Of a stretch of 64,000 bases of DNA, positions 47,020 through 56,627 are shown one piece after another; the first letter of the stretch is position 1, and each line of letters opens with the position of its first letter. The position numbers were made by a program, and so were the translations under genes. This stretch comes from Akkermansiaceae bacterium. Lineage in GTDB: Bacteria > Verrucomicrobiota > Verrucomicrobiia > Verrucomicrobiales > Akkermansiaceae. Location: contig CAJJBR010000045.1 in the NCBI GenBank assembly GCA_905182475.1, positions 1-64,000 of the forward strand, read 5' to 3'. Below the pieces are notes generated by a model. It was not told where the DNA came from. It worked only from the letters and a program-made list of their open reading frames with translations, and did no database searches.

Positions 47020-49839
47020 ATGAAAACAGCCCGTATATTATCCCTTGCCGTCGCCTTGTTCGCCGGTGCCTTTGCCCTTGTCCTAGCGGCGCGTGTCGAT
47101 CCGGCTTCAGCCTCGAAGGAAGGCGCGATCCGCGTGCTGTTCCTCGGTCACGAGAGCGAGCACCACAACAGCAACAAGTACTACCCGATGTTGTCGAAGG
47201 CGCTCGGGCGCGATGCGATCTACTTTGATTACGTGACCAACGTCGAGGAGGCACTCGGCGATGCAGATTACCTGAGCAAGTTCGACACAGTGCTGCTGTA
47301 TGCGAACCACGGGGAAATTACCCCGCAGCAGTGGAAGAACCTGAAAGGCTACGTCGAGGGCGGCGGTGGCTTCGTGCCGGTGCATTGCGCGAGCTGGTGT
47401 TTCGGCAACGAGCCTGGCTTCGACCAACTGGTGGGCGGCCGTTTCGATAGCCACAAGACCGGGACTTTCACCGCCAAGGTGGTCGATGCTAAGCACTCGG
47501 CGATGGCCGGTGTGGAGGCGTTCGAGGCCTGGGATGAGACCTACAAGCACAAGAACCACAACGAGAAAGATCGCACGGTATTGATGGTGCGCGAAATCGC
47601 GGGCAAGGATGACAATATCACGGAACCCGAGCCGTGGACCTGGGTGCGCACCCAAGGTAAGGGCCGCGTGTTCTACACGGCGTCCGGGCACGACGAGCGG
47701 GTCTGGAAGCAGGCGGGCTTCCACCAGTTGCTCAAGGCGGGGATTTTATGGTCGGTGGGCGACGATCGCAAGGCGGCCTACGAGAAGTTCATCGCTGCGC
47801 GCGCGCCGCTCAAATATGAGAAGCGCGGCGACATCGCCAACTACGAGAAGCGCCCCGAGCCGCTGCCTTACCAGTTCCCGCTCAAGGCGGAAGACAGCAT
47901 GGACTACACCCAGGCACCGGTGGGCTTCCGACTGGAGCTGTTCGCCAGCGAGCCGGACATCATCAACCCGATCGGCCTTGCCTGGGACGAGCGCGGTCGC
48001 CTGTGGGTTGCCGAGACGGTCGATTACCCAAACGAGATGACGCCCGACCGGGTCGGTAACGACAAGATCAAAATCCTCGAGGACACCGACGGCGACGGCA
48101 AGTGCGACAAGGTGACGGTGTTTGCCGAAGGCCTGAATATCCCGACCTCGATCACTTTCTCGCGTGGCGGAATCATCGTCGCCCACGTGCCCGACTTCCT
48201 GTTCCTGAAAGACACCGACGGCGACGACAAGGCGGACGTGCGTGAGGTGCTGACGACGGGGTGGGGGATCGGCGACACGCATGCCGGGCCATCGAACCTG
48301 CGTTACGGCTTCGACAACTGGATCTGGGGCACGGTCGGCTACTCGGCCTTCAACGGCAAGGTCGGCGGCGAGGAGAAGCGCTTTGGTTCCGGGGCGTTCC
48401 GCATGAAGCCGGACGGCTCGCAGTTGGAGTTCCTTCACCAGTTCAACAACAACACCTGGGGCCTCGGCTTCAACTCGGCGGGCGACGTGTTCGGCTCGAC
48501 CGCCAACAACAACCCGAGCTTTTTCTGTGGCATCCGTGCCACTGCTTACCCCAAGGGCAAGAAGGGCATGAGTGCGAAGATGATCGCACCGGACCGCTCG
48601 TTCCACCCGATCACGCCCAACATCCGCCAGGTGGATGCCTTCAACAACTACACTGCGGGAGCTGGCCAGACGCTGGCGACCTCGGCGGGGTTCCCTGAGT
48701 CGTTCCGCGAAAAGGTGGCGTTCATCGGCGGGCCGACCGGTCATCTGCTCGGGAAATACCATCTCTCCCGTGACGGGGCGGGCTACAAAGCCAAGAACGG
48801 CTTCGCCTTCCTGGCCTCGGCCGACGAGTGGTTCTCGCCAGTGGCGGCGGAAGTGGGACCCGACGGCAACCTGTGGGTGGCCGACTGGTACAACTTCATC
48901 ATCCAGCACAATCCGACGCCGAGTAAAGACCGCGCAGGCTACGACGCGAAGCGCGGCGTGGGCAATGCGCACATCAACCCGAACCGCGACCGCAGCCATG
49001 GGCGCATCTACCGCGTGGTGTGGGACAAGGCGCCAGAGGCGAAGATCAAATCGCTGGCCGGCGCGAGCGACGCCCAACTGGTGGCGGCGATGGACAGCGA
49101 CAACCTGTTCTGGCGCCAGACCGCGCAGCGATTGTTGGTCGACGGCAGCAAGAAGGGCGCGACGGCAGCATTGAAGGCGAAGATCCAAGCTGGCGGTGCC
49201 GGGGCGATCCAGGCGCTGTGGAGCTTGCAAGGGCTTGGTGCGCTCGACGCGGAGACCCACCAACTCGCGCTGGTGAGCAAAGACCCTGCGCTGCGGCGCA
49301 ACGCGATCACCGCGTTGGGCGACGACGCGGCAGCGCTGCAGTTGTTCTTCGATACCGCAGTGGTGCAGGACTCGGACCTGATCGTGCGCCTCGCCGCCTT
49401 TAACAAGATGGTCGAGTTTGAGGATAAGAAGACGGTCGCACTGGCGGCGCAGAAATTGAGCACCGATCCGGTCAACGCCAAAGACGAGTGGCTCTCGCAG
49501 AGCCTGCGCAACACCGGGTATGAGGCCATCGCGGGCGGCAAGCCTGAGGAGCTGGCGAAGGGCGACGTGGAACGCGGTAAGAAAATCTTCATGACGCATC
49601 CGATTGCCGCCTGCACCCGCTGCCACGTCGTTGACGGGGTCGGAGGTCCTATCGGGCCAGCTTTGGACACCATCGCGACGCGTAAGCAAGAGGACTATAT
49701 CTTGCAAAGTCTGGTCGATCCCGGGGCGGTGATCGCCGAGGGCTTCCAGGGCAAGGTGTCACCGATGCCGCCGATGGGTGTGCTGTTGAAGCCGCAAGAG
49801 TTGGCCGACGTGATGGCCTACATCATGACGCTCAAGTAA
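47020..49839 (+). CDS. Secreted ThuA / PVC-type dehydrogenase / cytochrome c multidomain protein, copy 1
   Basis: 939 residues. Order: signal peptide (1-30), ThuA-like domain (about 34-245; VLFLGHESEHHNSNKYYPML, GGGGFVPVHCASWCFG), a six-bladed propeller-type putative dehydrogenase (about 285-690; NPIGLAWDERGRLWVAETVD, DGDGKCDKVTVFAEGLN, GPSNLRYGFDNWIWGTVGYS), helical HEAT-like repeats (about 690-845) and a cytochrome c with CTRCH at 865-869. This matches the Pirellula/Verrucomicrobium-type membrane-bound dehydrogenase and heme-binding families. It probably oxidises a sugar or alcohol in the periplasm and passes electrons through its own heme; substrate unknown. Its upstream region and almost the whole gene are repeated at 49886-53983. 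Confidence 0.88.
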   Translation: MKTARILSLAVALFAGAFALVLAARVDPASASKEGAIRVLFLGHESEHHNSNKYYPMLSKALGRDAIYFDYVTNVEEALGDADYLSKFDTVLLYANHGEITPQQWKNLKGYVEGGGGFVPVHCASWCFGNEPGFDQLVGGRFDSHKTGTFTAKVVDAKHSAMAGVEAFEAWDETYKHKNHNEKDRTVLMVREIAGKDDNITEPEPWTWVRTQGKGRVFYTASGHDERVWKQAGFHQLLKAGILWSVGDDRKAAYEKFIAARAPLKYEKRGDIANYEKRPEPLPYQFPLKAEDSMDYTQAPVGFRLELFASEPDIINPIGLAWDERGRLWVAETVDYPNEMTPDRVGNDKIKILEDTDGDGKCDKVTVFAEGLNIPTSITFSRGGIIVAHVPDFLFLKDTDGDDKADVREVLTTGWGIGDTHAGPSNLRYGFDNWIWGTVGYSAFNGKVGGEEKRFGSGAFRMKPDGSQLEFLHQFNNNTWGLGFNSAGDVFGSTANNNPSFFCGIRATAYPKGKKGMSAKMIAPDRSFHPITPNIRQVDAFNNYTAGAGQTLATSAGFPESFREKVAFIGGPTGHLLGKYHLSRDGAGYKAKNGFAFLASADEWFSPVAAEVGPDGNLWVADWYNFIIQHNPTPSKDRAGYDAKRGVGNAHINPNRDRSHGRIYRVVWDKAPEAKIKSLAGASDAQLVAAMDSDNLFWRQTAQRLLVDGSKKGATAALKAKIQAGGAGAIQALWSLQGLGALDAETHQLALVSKDPALRRNAITALGDDAAALQLFFDTAVVQDSDLIVRLAAFNKMVEFEDKKTVALAAQKLSTDPVNAKDEWLSQSLRNTGYEAIAGGKPEELAKGDVERGKKIFMTHPIAACTRCHVVDGVGGPIGPALDTIATRKQEDYILQSLVDPGAVIAEGFQGKVSPMPPMGVLLKPQELADVMAYIMTLK

Positions 49840-49885
49840 AGGCGGGCGAAATCGGCGTTAACCCCGAAACAGAGAATTAACAGAA

Positions 49886-50347
49886 TTGAATTTTAGGTCT
49901 TCCTCGCTGTAAGCGAGATGCAACAACAGCATGGGGCTCTAGCCCCATGAACTACCCAAACCAAGCCCATGCGTGCTGAATGCACGCGGGGAATGCGCAA
50001 CCATCCACCGTGCCTACAGCACGGGCATTGCCTGGAACATGGTTCATGGGGATGAACCCGCATGCTGTTGTTGCGCCCTGCCTACAGCAGATTTTTCACA
50101 AGAGGTGAAGCGCGGCGGTATACACGGATTAAAACGGATTCTGGATCTTCAAGAGCATGAAAAGCACCTTTTATAGGGTCTGGTAAGGATCAAGGATTTG
50201 AGTCAGGCGCTGTAGGTTCTACAGAAGGACGCAAAGTGCGCGAAGAGCCGGATAATCGTGGTTTTTAATGAAGGAAATAAAGCCGTCGAAATTGAGTGGG
50301 GGAGATGATCTCTCATCGTTTCTCGGAGACTTCTCCCCCTTTGTTGC
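49886..50347 (+). repeat. Upstream repeat copy B, with an extra palindromic insertion
   Basis: Same as 46393-46740, but the loop between AACAGCATGGGG and the matching ATGCTGTTG is expanded by about 110 bases (49930-50070) that contain further palindromes. Shared blocks continue at 50346-50424 and 50647-50670. Around 50460-50575 the minus strand reads FADLIQFPLSALADGRHVRA, possibly a scrap of a membrane protein gene. No complete gene lies in 49840-50677. Confidence 0.75.
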
Positions 50348-50677
50348 CTTGGCGAGGTCTCAGGGGGGGGGCGAAATGTGTCTCATTCAGTATGAAAAAT
50401 GCCCGACTCCACCAAGACGGGGCATTTTGCGGTGTATGATTTCCTCCCTACACAAGGTTTTCTATGAGTGCCCCTAAACCGATCAACGCCACCCCGGCGC
50501 GAACATGGCGGCCATCTGCCAGCGCACTCAGGGGGAACTGGATGAGGTCGGCGAACATCACGCTGATCGGCATAAAAAATGTCCAAATTCAGCAAGACTG
50601 GGTGCGGCTGCGGTGTATGATTGACGGGCCGCGCCATCCTCCTAAGAGTGACGAATCATTCAAAGACCCATCAAGCC

Positions 50678-53600
50678 ATGAAAGTATCCCGTGTTTTGCC
50701 CCTTGTCATCGCTGCCCTCGTCGGCGCTTTCGTCCTCGCCGCGCCTGTCGCCCCGACTTCTGAGCCGACTTCTGACCCGAAAGCGGGCGCGATCCGCGTG
50801 CTGTTCCTCGGTCACGAGAGCGAGCACCACAACAGCAACAAATACTACCCGATGTTGGCCAAGGGGCTGGGGCGCGATGCGATCTACTTCGATTACGTCA
50901 CGAGCGTCGAGGAAGCGCTCGGCGATGCAGATTACCTGAGCAAGTTCGACACAGTGATGCTGTATGCGAACCATGGGGAAATTACCCCGCAGCAGTGGAA
51001 GAACCTGAAAGGCTACGTCGAGGGCGGCGGGGGCTTCGTGCCGGTGCATTGCGCGAGCTGGTGTTTCGGCAACGAGCCTGGCTTCGATCAACTGGTCGGC
51101 GGTCGCTTCGACAGCCACAAGACCGGCACTTTCACCGCTAAGGTGGTGGATGCCAAGCACCCGGCGATGGCCGGCGTGGAGGCGTTCGAGGCTTGGGACG
51201 AGACCTACAAGCACAAGAATCACAACGAGATAGATCGCACTGTATTGATGGTGCGCGAAATCGCGGGGAAGGATGACAATATCACCGAACCTGAGCCGTG
51301 GACCTGGGTTCGCACCCAAGGTAAAGGCCGCGTGTTCTACACCGCGTCGGGACACGACGAGCGGGTCTGGAAGCAGCCGGCTTTCCACCAGCTGCTCAAG
51401 GCGGGGATTTTATGGTCGGTGGGCGATGAGCGCAAGGCGGCCTACGAGAAATTCATCGCTGCCCGCGCGCCGCTCAAATATGGGAAGCGCGGCGACATCG
51501 CCAACTACGAGAAGCGCCCCGAGCCGCTGCCTTACCAGTTCCCGCTCAAGGCGGAGGACAGCATGGACTACACCCAGGCACCGGTGGGCTTCCGACTGGA
51601 GCTGTTCGCCAGCGAGCCGGACATCATCAACCCGATCGGGCTCGCCTGGGACGAGCGCGGCCGCCTGTGGGCCGCCGAGACGGTCGATTACCCGAACGAG
51701 ATGACGGCCGACCGGGTCGGTAACGATAAAATCAAAATCCTCGAAGACACTGACGGCGACGGCAAGTGCGACAAGGTGACGGTGTTTGCCGAAGGCCTGA
51801 ATATCCCGACATCGATCACCTTCTCGAACGGGGGAATCATCGTTGCTCACGTACCTGATTTTCTCTTTCTGAAAGACACCGACGGCGATGACAAGGCTGA
51901 CGTGCGCGAGGTGCTGACGACGGGGTGGGGGGTAAGTGATACGCACGCCGGACCCTCGAACCTGCGTTACGGATTCGACAACTGGATCTGGGGCACCGTT
52001 GGTTACTCTTCCTTCAAAGGTGAAGTGGGCGGCAAGAAATTGAGCTTTGGTTCTGGCGCCTTTCGCATGAAGCCCGATGGCTCGCAATTGGAGTTCATGC
52101 ACCAGTTCAACAACAATACCTGGGGCCTCGGGTTTAACTCCTCAGGCGACGTCTTCGGCTCGACCGCCAACAACAACCCCAGCTTCTTCTGCGGCATCCC
52201 CGCCACTTCCTACCCGAAGGGGAAGAGAGGAATGAGTGCGCTAATGATCGCTACCGATCGCTCGTTCCATCCGATCACACCGAACATCCGGCAGGTCGAC
52301 GCGTTTAATAATTATACGGCTGGCGCGGGTCAGACGGTGGCGACATCAGCGGGTTTCCCTGAATCTTTTCGCGACAAAGTGGCGTTTATCGGTGGGCCGA
52401 CCGGACATTTGCTAGGGAAATATCATCTCTCGAGGGATGGGGCGGGCTACAAGGCCAAGAACGGCTTCGCGTTTCTGGCCTCGGCCGATGAGTGGTTCTC
52501 GCCGGTAGCCTCGGAGGTCGGCCCAGACGGTAATCTGTGGGTCGCCGATTGGTACAACTTCATCATTCAGCACAATCCCAACCCGAACAAGCAACGCGCC
52601 GGCTACGATGGTAAGATGGGCAAAGGTAATGCGCACATCAATCCGAACCGCGACCGTGGCCACGGTCGCATTTACCGCGTGGTGTGGGACAAAGCACCAA
52701 AGTCGAAAATCACCTCCCTGGCTGGAGCGAGCGATGCACAATTGGTCGCCGCGATGGACAGCGATAATTTATTCTGGCGCCAGACCGCGCAACGGCTGTT
52801 GGTCGATGGCGAGAAGACGGGCGCGGCGGCCGCGCTCAAAATGCGCGTTTCGGCTGGCGGCGCTGGTGCCATCCAGGCACTGTGGAGCTTACACGGACTT
52901 GGCAGCCTCGACAACGAGACACATCAGCAGGCACTGTTGAGTAAAGACTCCGCGCTGCGTCGCAACGCGATCACGGCATTGGGCAACGATGCGGCAGCAC
53001 TGCAGATGTTTTTTGATGCCGCCGTGGTCCAGGACGAGGACCTGATCGTGCGTCTCTCGGCGTTCAATAAGATGGTTCAGTTTGAGGATAAAAAGACGAC
53101 TGCGCTTGCGGCCAAGAAATTGATCACGGATTCGGTCAATGCCGATGATATCTGGCTGTCGCAGAGCCTGCGTAATGCAGGTGCCGGAGCCGTAAAGAGA
53201 GGTCCAGAGACGCTTGGCAAGGAGTTGATCGTCAACGGTTCGTTTGAGAACGTGGTCGACGACCAGCCCGTCAGATGGGCCGAACGAGCGTATAGAGGCA
53301 CGGCACGATGCCGGGTGGCGAACATTTCTCACACAGGCAAGCGATCCATCGAGATATCGGCCAAATCGGAGGCCGAGCACGGCGTCAACTTTAAGGTCAC
53401 GGTGAAGAAAAACACCGAATACGAAGTTAGCGCCTGGATCAAGACTGAGAATCTGACCGGTGAAGGGCGTGGCGCAATGATTTACATTGTTGGTAATCCC
53501 AATCCGACCACTAAGGTTTTGAGAGACACGAATGACTGGACCCAAGTGAAGGTGCGCGTGAAGTCGGGCCTGGATACCTCGATGAGGATCACCTGCCTGT

Positions 53601-53983
53601 TCGGCTACGGCACGGTCAAGGGCAAGGCATGGTGGGACGACGTCAGTTTGCGTGAAGTCACGTATGAGGTCATCAGGAACGATGAGCCGACGGCTCTGCC
53701 TAAGGGCGATGTGGAACGTGGTAAGAAAATATTTGTGTCCCATCCCATCGCTGCCTGTAGCCGCTGTCATGTCGTCAACGGCGTTGGCGGTCCGGTCGGT
53801 CCGGCCTTGGATACGATCGCAACCCGCAAGAAAGAGGACTATATCTTACAGAGCCTCGTCGATCCAGGAGCCGTAATCGCTGAGGGTTTCCAGGGCAAGG
53901 TGTCGCCAATGCCACCGATGGGTGTGCTGTTGAAGCCGCAAGAGTTGGCCGACGTGATGGCCTACATCCTGACCCTGAAGTAA
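50678..53983 (+). CDS. Secreted ThuA / PVC-type dehydrogenase / cytochrome c protein, copy 2, with inserted carbohydrate-binding-like domain
   Basis: The ATG at 50678 (MKVSRVLPLVIAALVGAFVL) gives 1101 residues; an upstream in-frame start at 50621 would precede the signal peptide. Very similar to the gene at 47020 throughout the ThuA, propeller and HEAT parts. It carries an additional domain of about 165 residues (about 840-1003) between the HEAT repeats and the heme domain. That domain (GKELIVNGSFENVVDDQPVR, GKRSIEISAKSEAEHGVNF, KGKAWWDDVSLREV) has the pattern of CBM_4_9-like beta-sandwich carbohydrate-binding modules. The heme motif CSRCH lies at 1027-1031. The domain may hold the enzyme on a polysaccharide (inference). 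Confidence 0.88.
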   Translation: MKVSRVLPLVIAALVGAFVLAAPVAPTSEPTSDPKAGAIRVLFLGHESEHHNSNKYYPMLAKGLGRDAIYFDYVTSVEEALGDADYLSKFDTVMLYANHGEITPQQWKNLKGYVEGGGGFVPVHCASWCFGNEPGFDQLVGGRFDSHKTGTFTAKVVDAKHPAMAGVEAFEAWDETYKHKNHNEIDRTVLMVREIAGKDDNITEPEPWTWVRTQGKGRVFYTASGHDERVWKQPAFHQLLKAGILWSVGDERKAAYEKFIAARAPLKYGKRGDIANYEKRPEPLPYQFPLKAEDSMDYTQAPVGFRLELFASEPDIINPIGLAWDERGRLWAAETVDYPNEMTADRVGNDKIKILEDTDGDGKCDKVTVFAEGLNIPTSITFSNGGIIVAHVPDFLFLKDTDGDDKADVREVLTTGWGVSDTHAGPSNLRYGFDNWIWGTVGYSSFKGEVGGKKLSFGSGAFRMKPDGSQLEFMHQFNNNTWGLGFNSSGDVFGSTANNNPSFFCGIPATSYPKGKRGMSALMIATDRSFHPITPNIRQVDAFNNYTAGAGQTVATSAGFPESFRDKVAFIGGPTGHLLGKYHLSRDGAGYKAKNGFAFLASADEWFSPVASEVGPDGNLWVADWYNFIIQHNPNPNKQRAGYDGKMGKGNAHINPNRDRGHGRIYRVVWDKAPKSKITSLAGASDAQLVAAMDSDNLFWRQTAQRLLVDGEKTGAAAALKMRVSAGGAGAIQALWSLHGLGSLDNETHQQALLSKDSALRRNAITALGNDAAALQMFFDAAVVQDEDLIVRLSAFNKMVQFEDKKTTALAAKKLITDSVNADDIWLSQSLRNAGAGAVKRGPETLGKELIVNGSFENVVDDQPVRWAERAYRGTARCRVANISHTGKRSIEISAKSEAEHGVNFKVTVKKNTEYEVSAWIKTENLTGEGRGAMIYIVGNPNPTTKVLRDTNDWTQVKVRVKSGLDTSMRITCLFGYGTVKGKAWWDDVSLREVTYEVIRNDEPTALPKGDVERGKKIFVSHPIAACSRCHVVNGVGGPVGPALDTIATRKKEDYILQSLVDPGAVIAEGFQGKVSPMPPMGVLLKPQELADVMAYILTLK

Positions 53984-54020
53984 AACGGGTCGGTGTTGAA
54001 CGACGAGGTCCAACACGAGG

Positions 54021-54063
54021 TCACCCCTCTTCCCTTTTACATGGGAAAAGGGAAGAGGGGTGA
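54021..54063. repeat. Perfect 18 bp inverted repeat downstream of ThuA copy 2
   Basis: TCACCCCTCTTCCCTTTT (54021-54038) pairs with 54046-54063 around ACATGGG. It lies 38 bases after the stop and has no T-tract, so it may act as a bidirectional RNA 3' structure or be a REP-type palindrome. Confidence 0.65.
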
Positions 54064-54487
54064 GGCAGGCCTGAGAAGTAGACGAGAAGTGACTTCGCGC
54101 GCCCTCCTCGTGCCTCCTCCATAAAAATGTCTTGTCCTCGTGAAACCCTGTTGGGTGGTGCTGCTGGTTTTGATGCCCCTGTCATGCTTCCCGAGATCAT
54201 CGACTAGTGCCACGAATCCCTTAAAATGAGCGTTGGGTATTTTTGAGGTTTAGAAAAATGCTCCCGTTGGTCGTAGCCAGGGAAGCTCGGAGCTTTTTCC
54301 CGGGAACCGCGTTGCGCCTCAGTCCTGATGCTCGCATCACTCCTTCGTTGCGCCTTGTTCCCGGAAAAAATCGCCTTCGCCCACCACTCCTTTTAAGAAA
54401 TTCGAAGCACTAGGATAAACACTACATTCTTCACATCTGCGGCTCGCAACAGGCTTGTAGACAAAATCATCCCGATAAACAGGCTTC
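54064..54487. other. Intergenic region without a supported gene
   Basis: Short frames on both strands have no recognisable content. No promoter or repeat stands out. Confidence 0.4.
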
Positions 54488-56383
54488 TCATTCCATGATT
54501 CCTTCTTGGCTGTCATGCACCCCGTCACCACAGTTTACCAGTCTGACCTTATGTTCCTTTGAAAGCATGGTCTTCTTAAACGCTTCGGATAGTTCGAAGG
54601 TGTTGTCGAGTATCGTGTAGTCGTAAGTGTTCGCCAGATTGATCGCCGGGCTCTGGTACCAGTTCCTAAAGGTGTTGCCTTCGATGACGATGGCGTGGGG
54701 TTCGTGTCGATCCGTTTCCAAGACGGTCCATCGGTCTTCGGGGATGGTGAAGGCGGCGGCGATCGTTCCGAACAAGGGTTTGTCCGCGATGCGCCGCACG
54801 AGCGTACATTCGGTGCCACGCAGGGGCCAGTCGCCGCCGCCGATGAAGGTGTTGTCGCGGATCGTGACATGATGGGCGATCGGGCCGAATTCCTGCCAAG
54901 TGTTCATCATGGCGATGGCGTGACTGCAGTAGTTCTCAAAGTGGTTTCCCTCGATAACACCGTGATGGCTCTTGAGCAGAAGGCCAAAACGAACGCCGTT
55001 CTTGAAGACGTTGTTTCGGACGACAAAGCCCGGCAGGCTCTCCGCTTCATTGAAGAAGGAGCAGTCCGTGCTCGAATTTGTTCCCGCAGCGATCCACGGA
55101 AGTTCCTGGTCCAGCGTGACCCGCGTGCCATGGGAAGAGGCGACTACCTTTACTGCCGTCGGCCGGGCGATCACCTGTTTGCGTTTTGGATCGACGACGA
55201 CAAGCGTATCTCCCACTTGCACAGGAAAGCGGCGATGTTCGGGCTTCTTCCGGTAATGTTGCAAACTCAAAGAGCCGCTGAAACGATGGTTGGGGCGGAT
55301 CAGGTCGAAAGTCCTTGCGTCGACGACATTGATACACATACCGCGTCCACCTTTGATCACGAGGTTGTCGTCGGCGATGGCATTGAGTTCACAGTTCTCG
55401 ATCCACGGTCCGGCTCGGCCTCCGGCAAAGAATATCCCGTCCGCGCCGGTCGCTTGCCAGGCTCCGGGCGGCGGAACGATGCGGACGCCGATCAGATTCA
55501 CTTCGCCATTCCCGCCGCCACTGATGCCCGCTGCCGAGGCGGCATGAATGGTGATGTTGTGCAGCGTGAGTTGTCGGCAATTCCCCATGTTGATCTGCCC
55601 TCCATCGGTGCGAGCGGTCTGCACAAACGGATCGCCGGCTTCGACGTACTTCAGGCACCCGGGGTTGTAGATGGCCATGGTGAAGCGGCGGTTGCCGAGG
55701 CGAGTCCAGCCGTTGACATAGAGACGATACTCGGAAGACTTCTTGTATTCTAGCGGATTCGCGCGGTCCTTGACGAACATCGCCTTGGTCTCCGCTTCCC
55801 GAAAGACCTTCTCATCGAGATCGGGGAAGCCGTCCGCCAGCTCGACCTCGATCGTTGCCGCGCGGCGGTCGACCTTGCGAATCCATCCCTGCGTAAAGGG
55901 GGGGCGCGTGTAGTCGACGGAGAAGTTTCGCAGGATGACGTTTTCGGCGCCGCCGATTCTCATAAAAAGCTTCTGGGGATCTTCCACCTCGAATCTCGCA
56001 CCGCCGCCTTCGACCACGACGTTCTTTAGGCCGTCCAGCCTCAGGGCATGGCGTTCGGCATGGCCCTTCAGAACATACGTCCGCTTTTCAAAGACGACGC
56101 GGCAGGGGCGAGAGGTCTTTGCCGCCAGGGCAAATGCCGCCTTGATGGCGGCCAGATCATGCCCGAAGTCGCGGACCTTGATGTCCACCTCGGTGCGGAG
56201 ATTCAGCAGCGGAGCGGCGCGGGCAATCGCGACTGTCGAGTCGTCCTTCTCCCTTTCCTTGGCTTTTCCTTCATTACCGGAGGTCACCTTGGGCGATCCG
56301 TCAGTTTCGGCTCGGCCCTCGAGCCCGAACAGCAGGCTCGCCACGACGGCAGCCAGAATGAGGCCGATCAATGTTTTCTTCAC
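54488..56383 (-). CDS. Secreted right-handed beta-helix protein (polysaccharide lyase/hydrolase-like)
   Basis: GGAGATAC seven bases before GTG 56383 sets the start, giving a signal peptide (VKKTLIGLILAAVVASLLFG) and 631 residues. Earlier ATGs at 56482 and 56416 add non-signal sequence. The body has parallel beta-helix repeats: NVILRNFSVDYTRPPF, ENCELNAIADDNLVIKGG, NNVFKNGVRFGLLLKSHHGV, IRDNTFIGGGDWPL and IEGNTFRNWYQSPAINLAN. Such proteins are usually pectin- or sulfated-polysaccharide-degrading enzymes, but no catalytic set is recognised. Its placement next to the two ThuA dehydrogenases and a truncated AraC regulator suggests a polysaccharide or sugar theme (inference). Confidence 0.82.
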   Translation of the reverse strand: MKKTLIGLILAAVVASLLFGLEGRAETDGSPKVTSGNEGKAKEREKDDSTVAIARAAPLLNLRTEVDIKVRDFGHDLAAIKAAFALAAKTSRPCRVVFEKRTYVLKGHAERHALRLDGLKNVVVEGGGARFEVEDPQKLFMRIGGAENVILRNFSVDYTRPPFTQGWIRKVDRRAATIEVELADGFPDLDEKVFREAETKAMFVKDRANPLEYKKSSEYRLYVNGWTRLGNRRFTMAIYNPGCLKYVEAGDPFVQTARTDGGQINMGNCRQLTLHNITIHAASAAGISGGGNGEVNLIGVRIVPPPGAWQATGADGIFFAGGRAGPWIENCELNAIADDNLVIKGGRGMCINVVDARTFDLIRPNHRFSGSLSLQHYRKKPEHRRFPVQVGDTLVVVDPKRKQVIARPTAVKVVASSHGTRVTLDQELPWIAAGTNSSTDCSFFNEAESLPGFVVRNNVFKNGVRFGLLLKSHHGVIEGNHFENYCSHAIAMMNTWQEFGPIAHHVTIRDNTFIGGGDWPLRGTECTLVRRIADKPLFGTIAAAFTIPEDRWTVLETDRHEPHAIVIEGNTFRNWYQSPAINLANTYDYTILDNTFELSEAFKKTMLSKEHKVRLVNCGDGVHDSQEGIME

Positions 56384-56627
56384 TTCGTATCTCCAGCTCA
56401 AGGACTGACAGGACATTTGTATTCTCACTTCCTGAGAATAGTCGCTTGGCGAGATTAACTCAAGTCCTACACCAATTTTCAATATTCCGCGATCATGGTA
56501 TTACCGTTCTACAGACGCAGTGCCATGAACCGACGAACAGGAAACATGCGACAAAAGGCCTTAAAGGAATGCAGCCATTCTGCAGTTGGTGCTCTGCCAT
56601 CGCCATCTGAAATTCGCGCTCCGATAG

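Noticed and set aside
47746..49707. 653-codon minus-strand frame opposite ThuA copy 1
   Set aside because: Typical shadow frame in a GC-rich gene; the translation is rich in Arg/Val/Gln with no domain, and the sense strand encodes a clear protein.
50350..50375. Run of about ten G as a possible G-quadruplex
   Set aside because: A single homopolymer run at an area of divergence between repeats A and B; more likely slippage than a regulatory structure.
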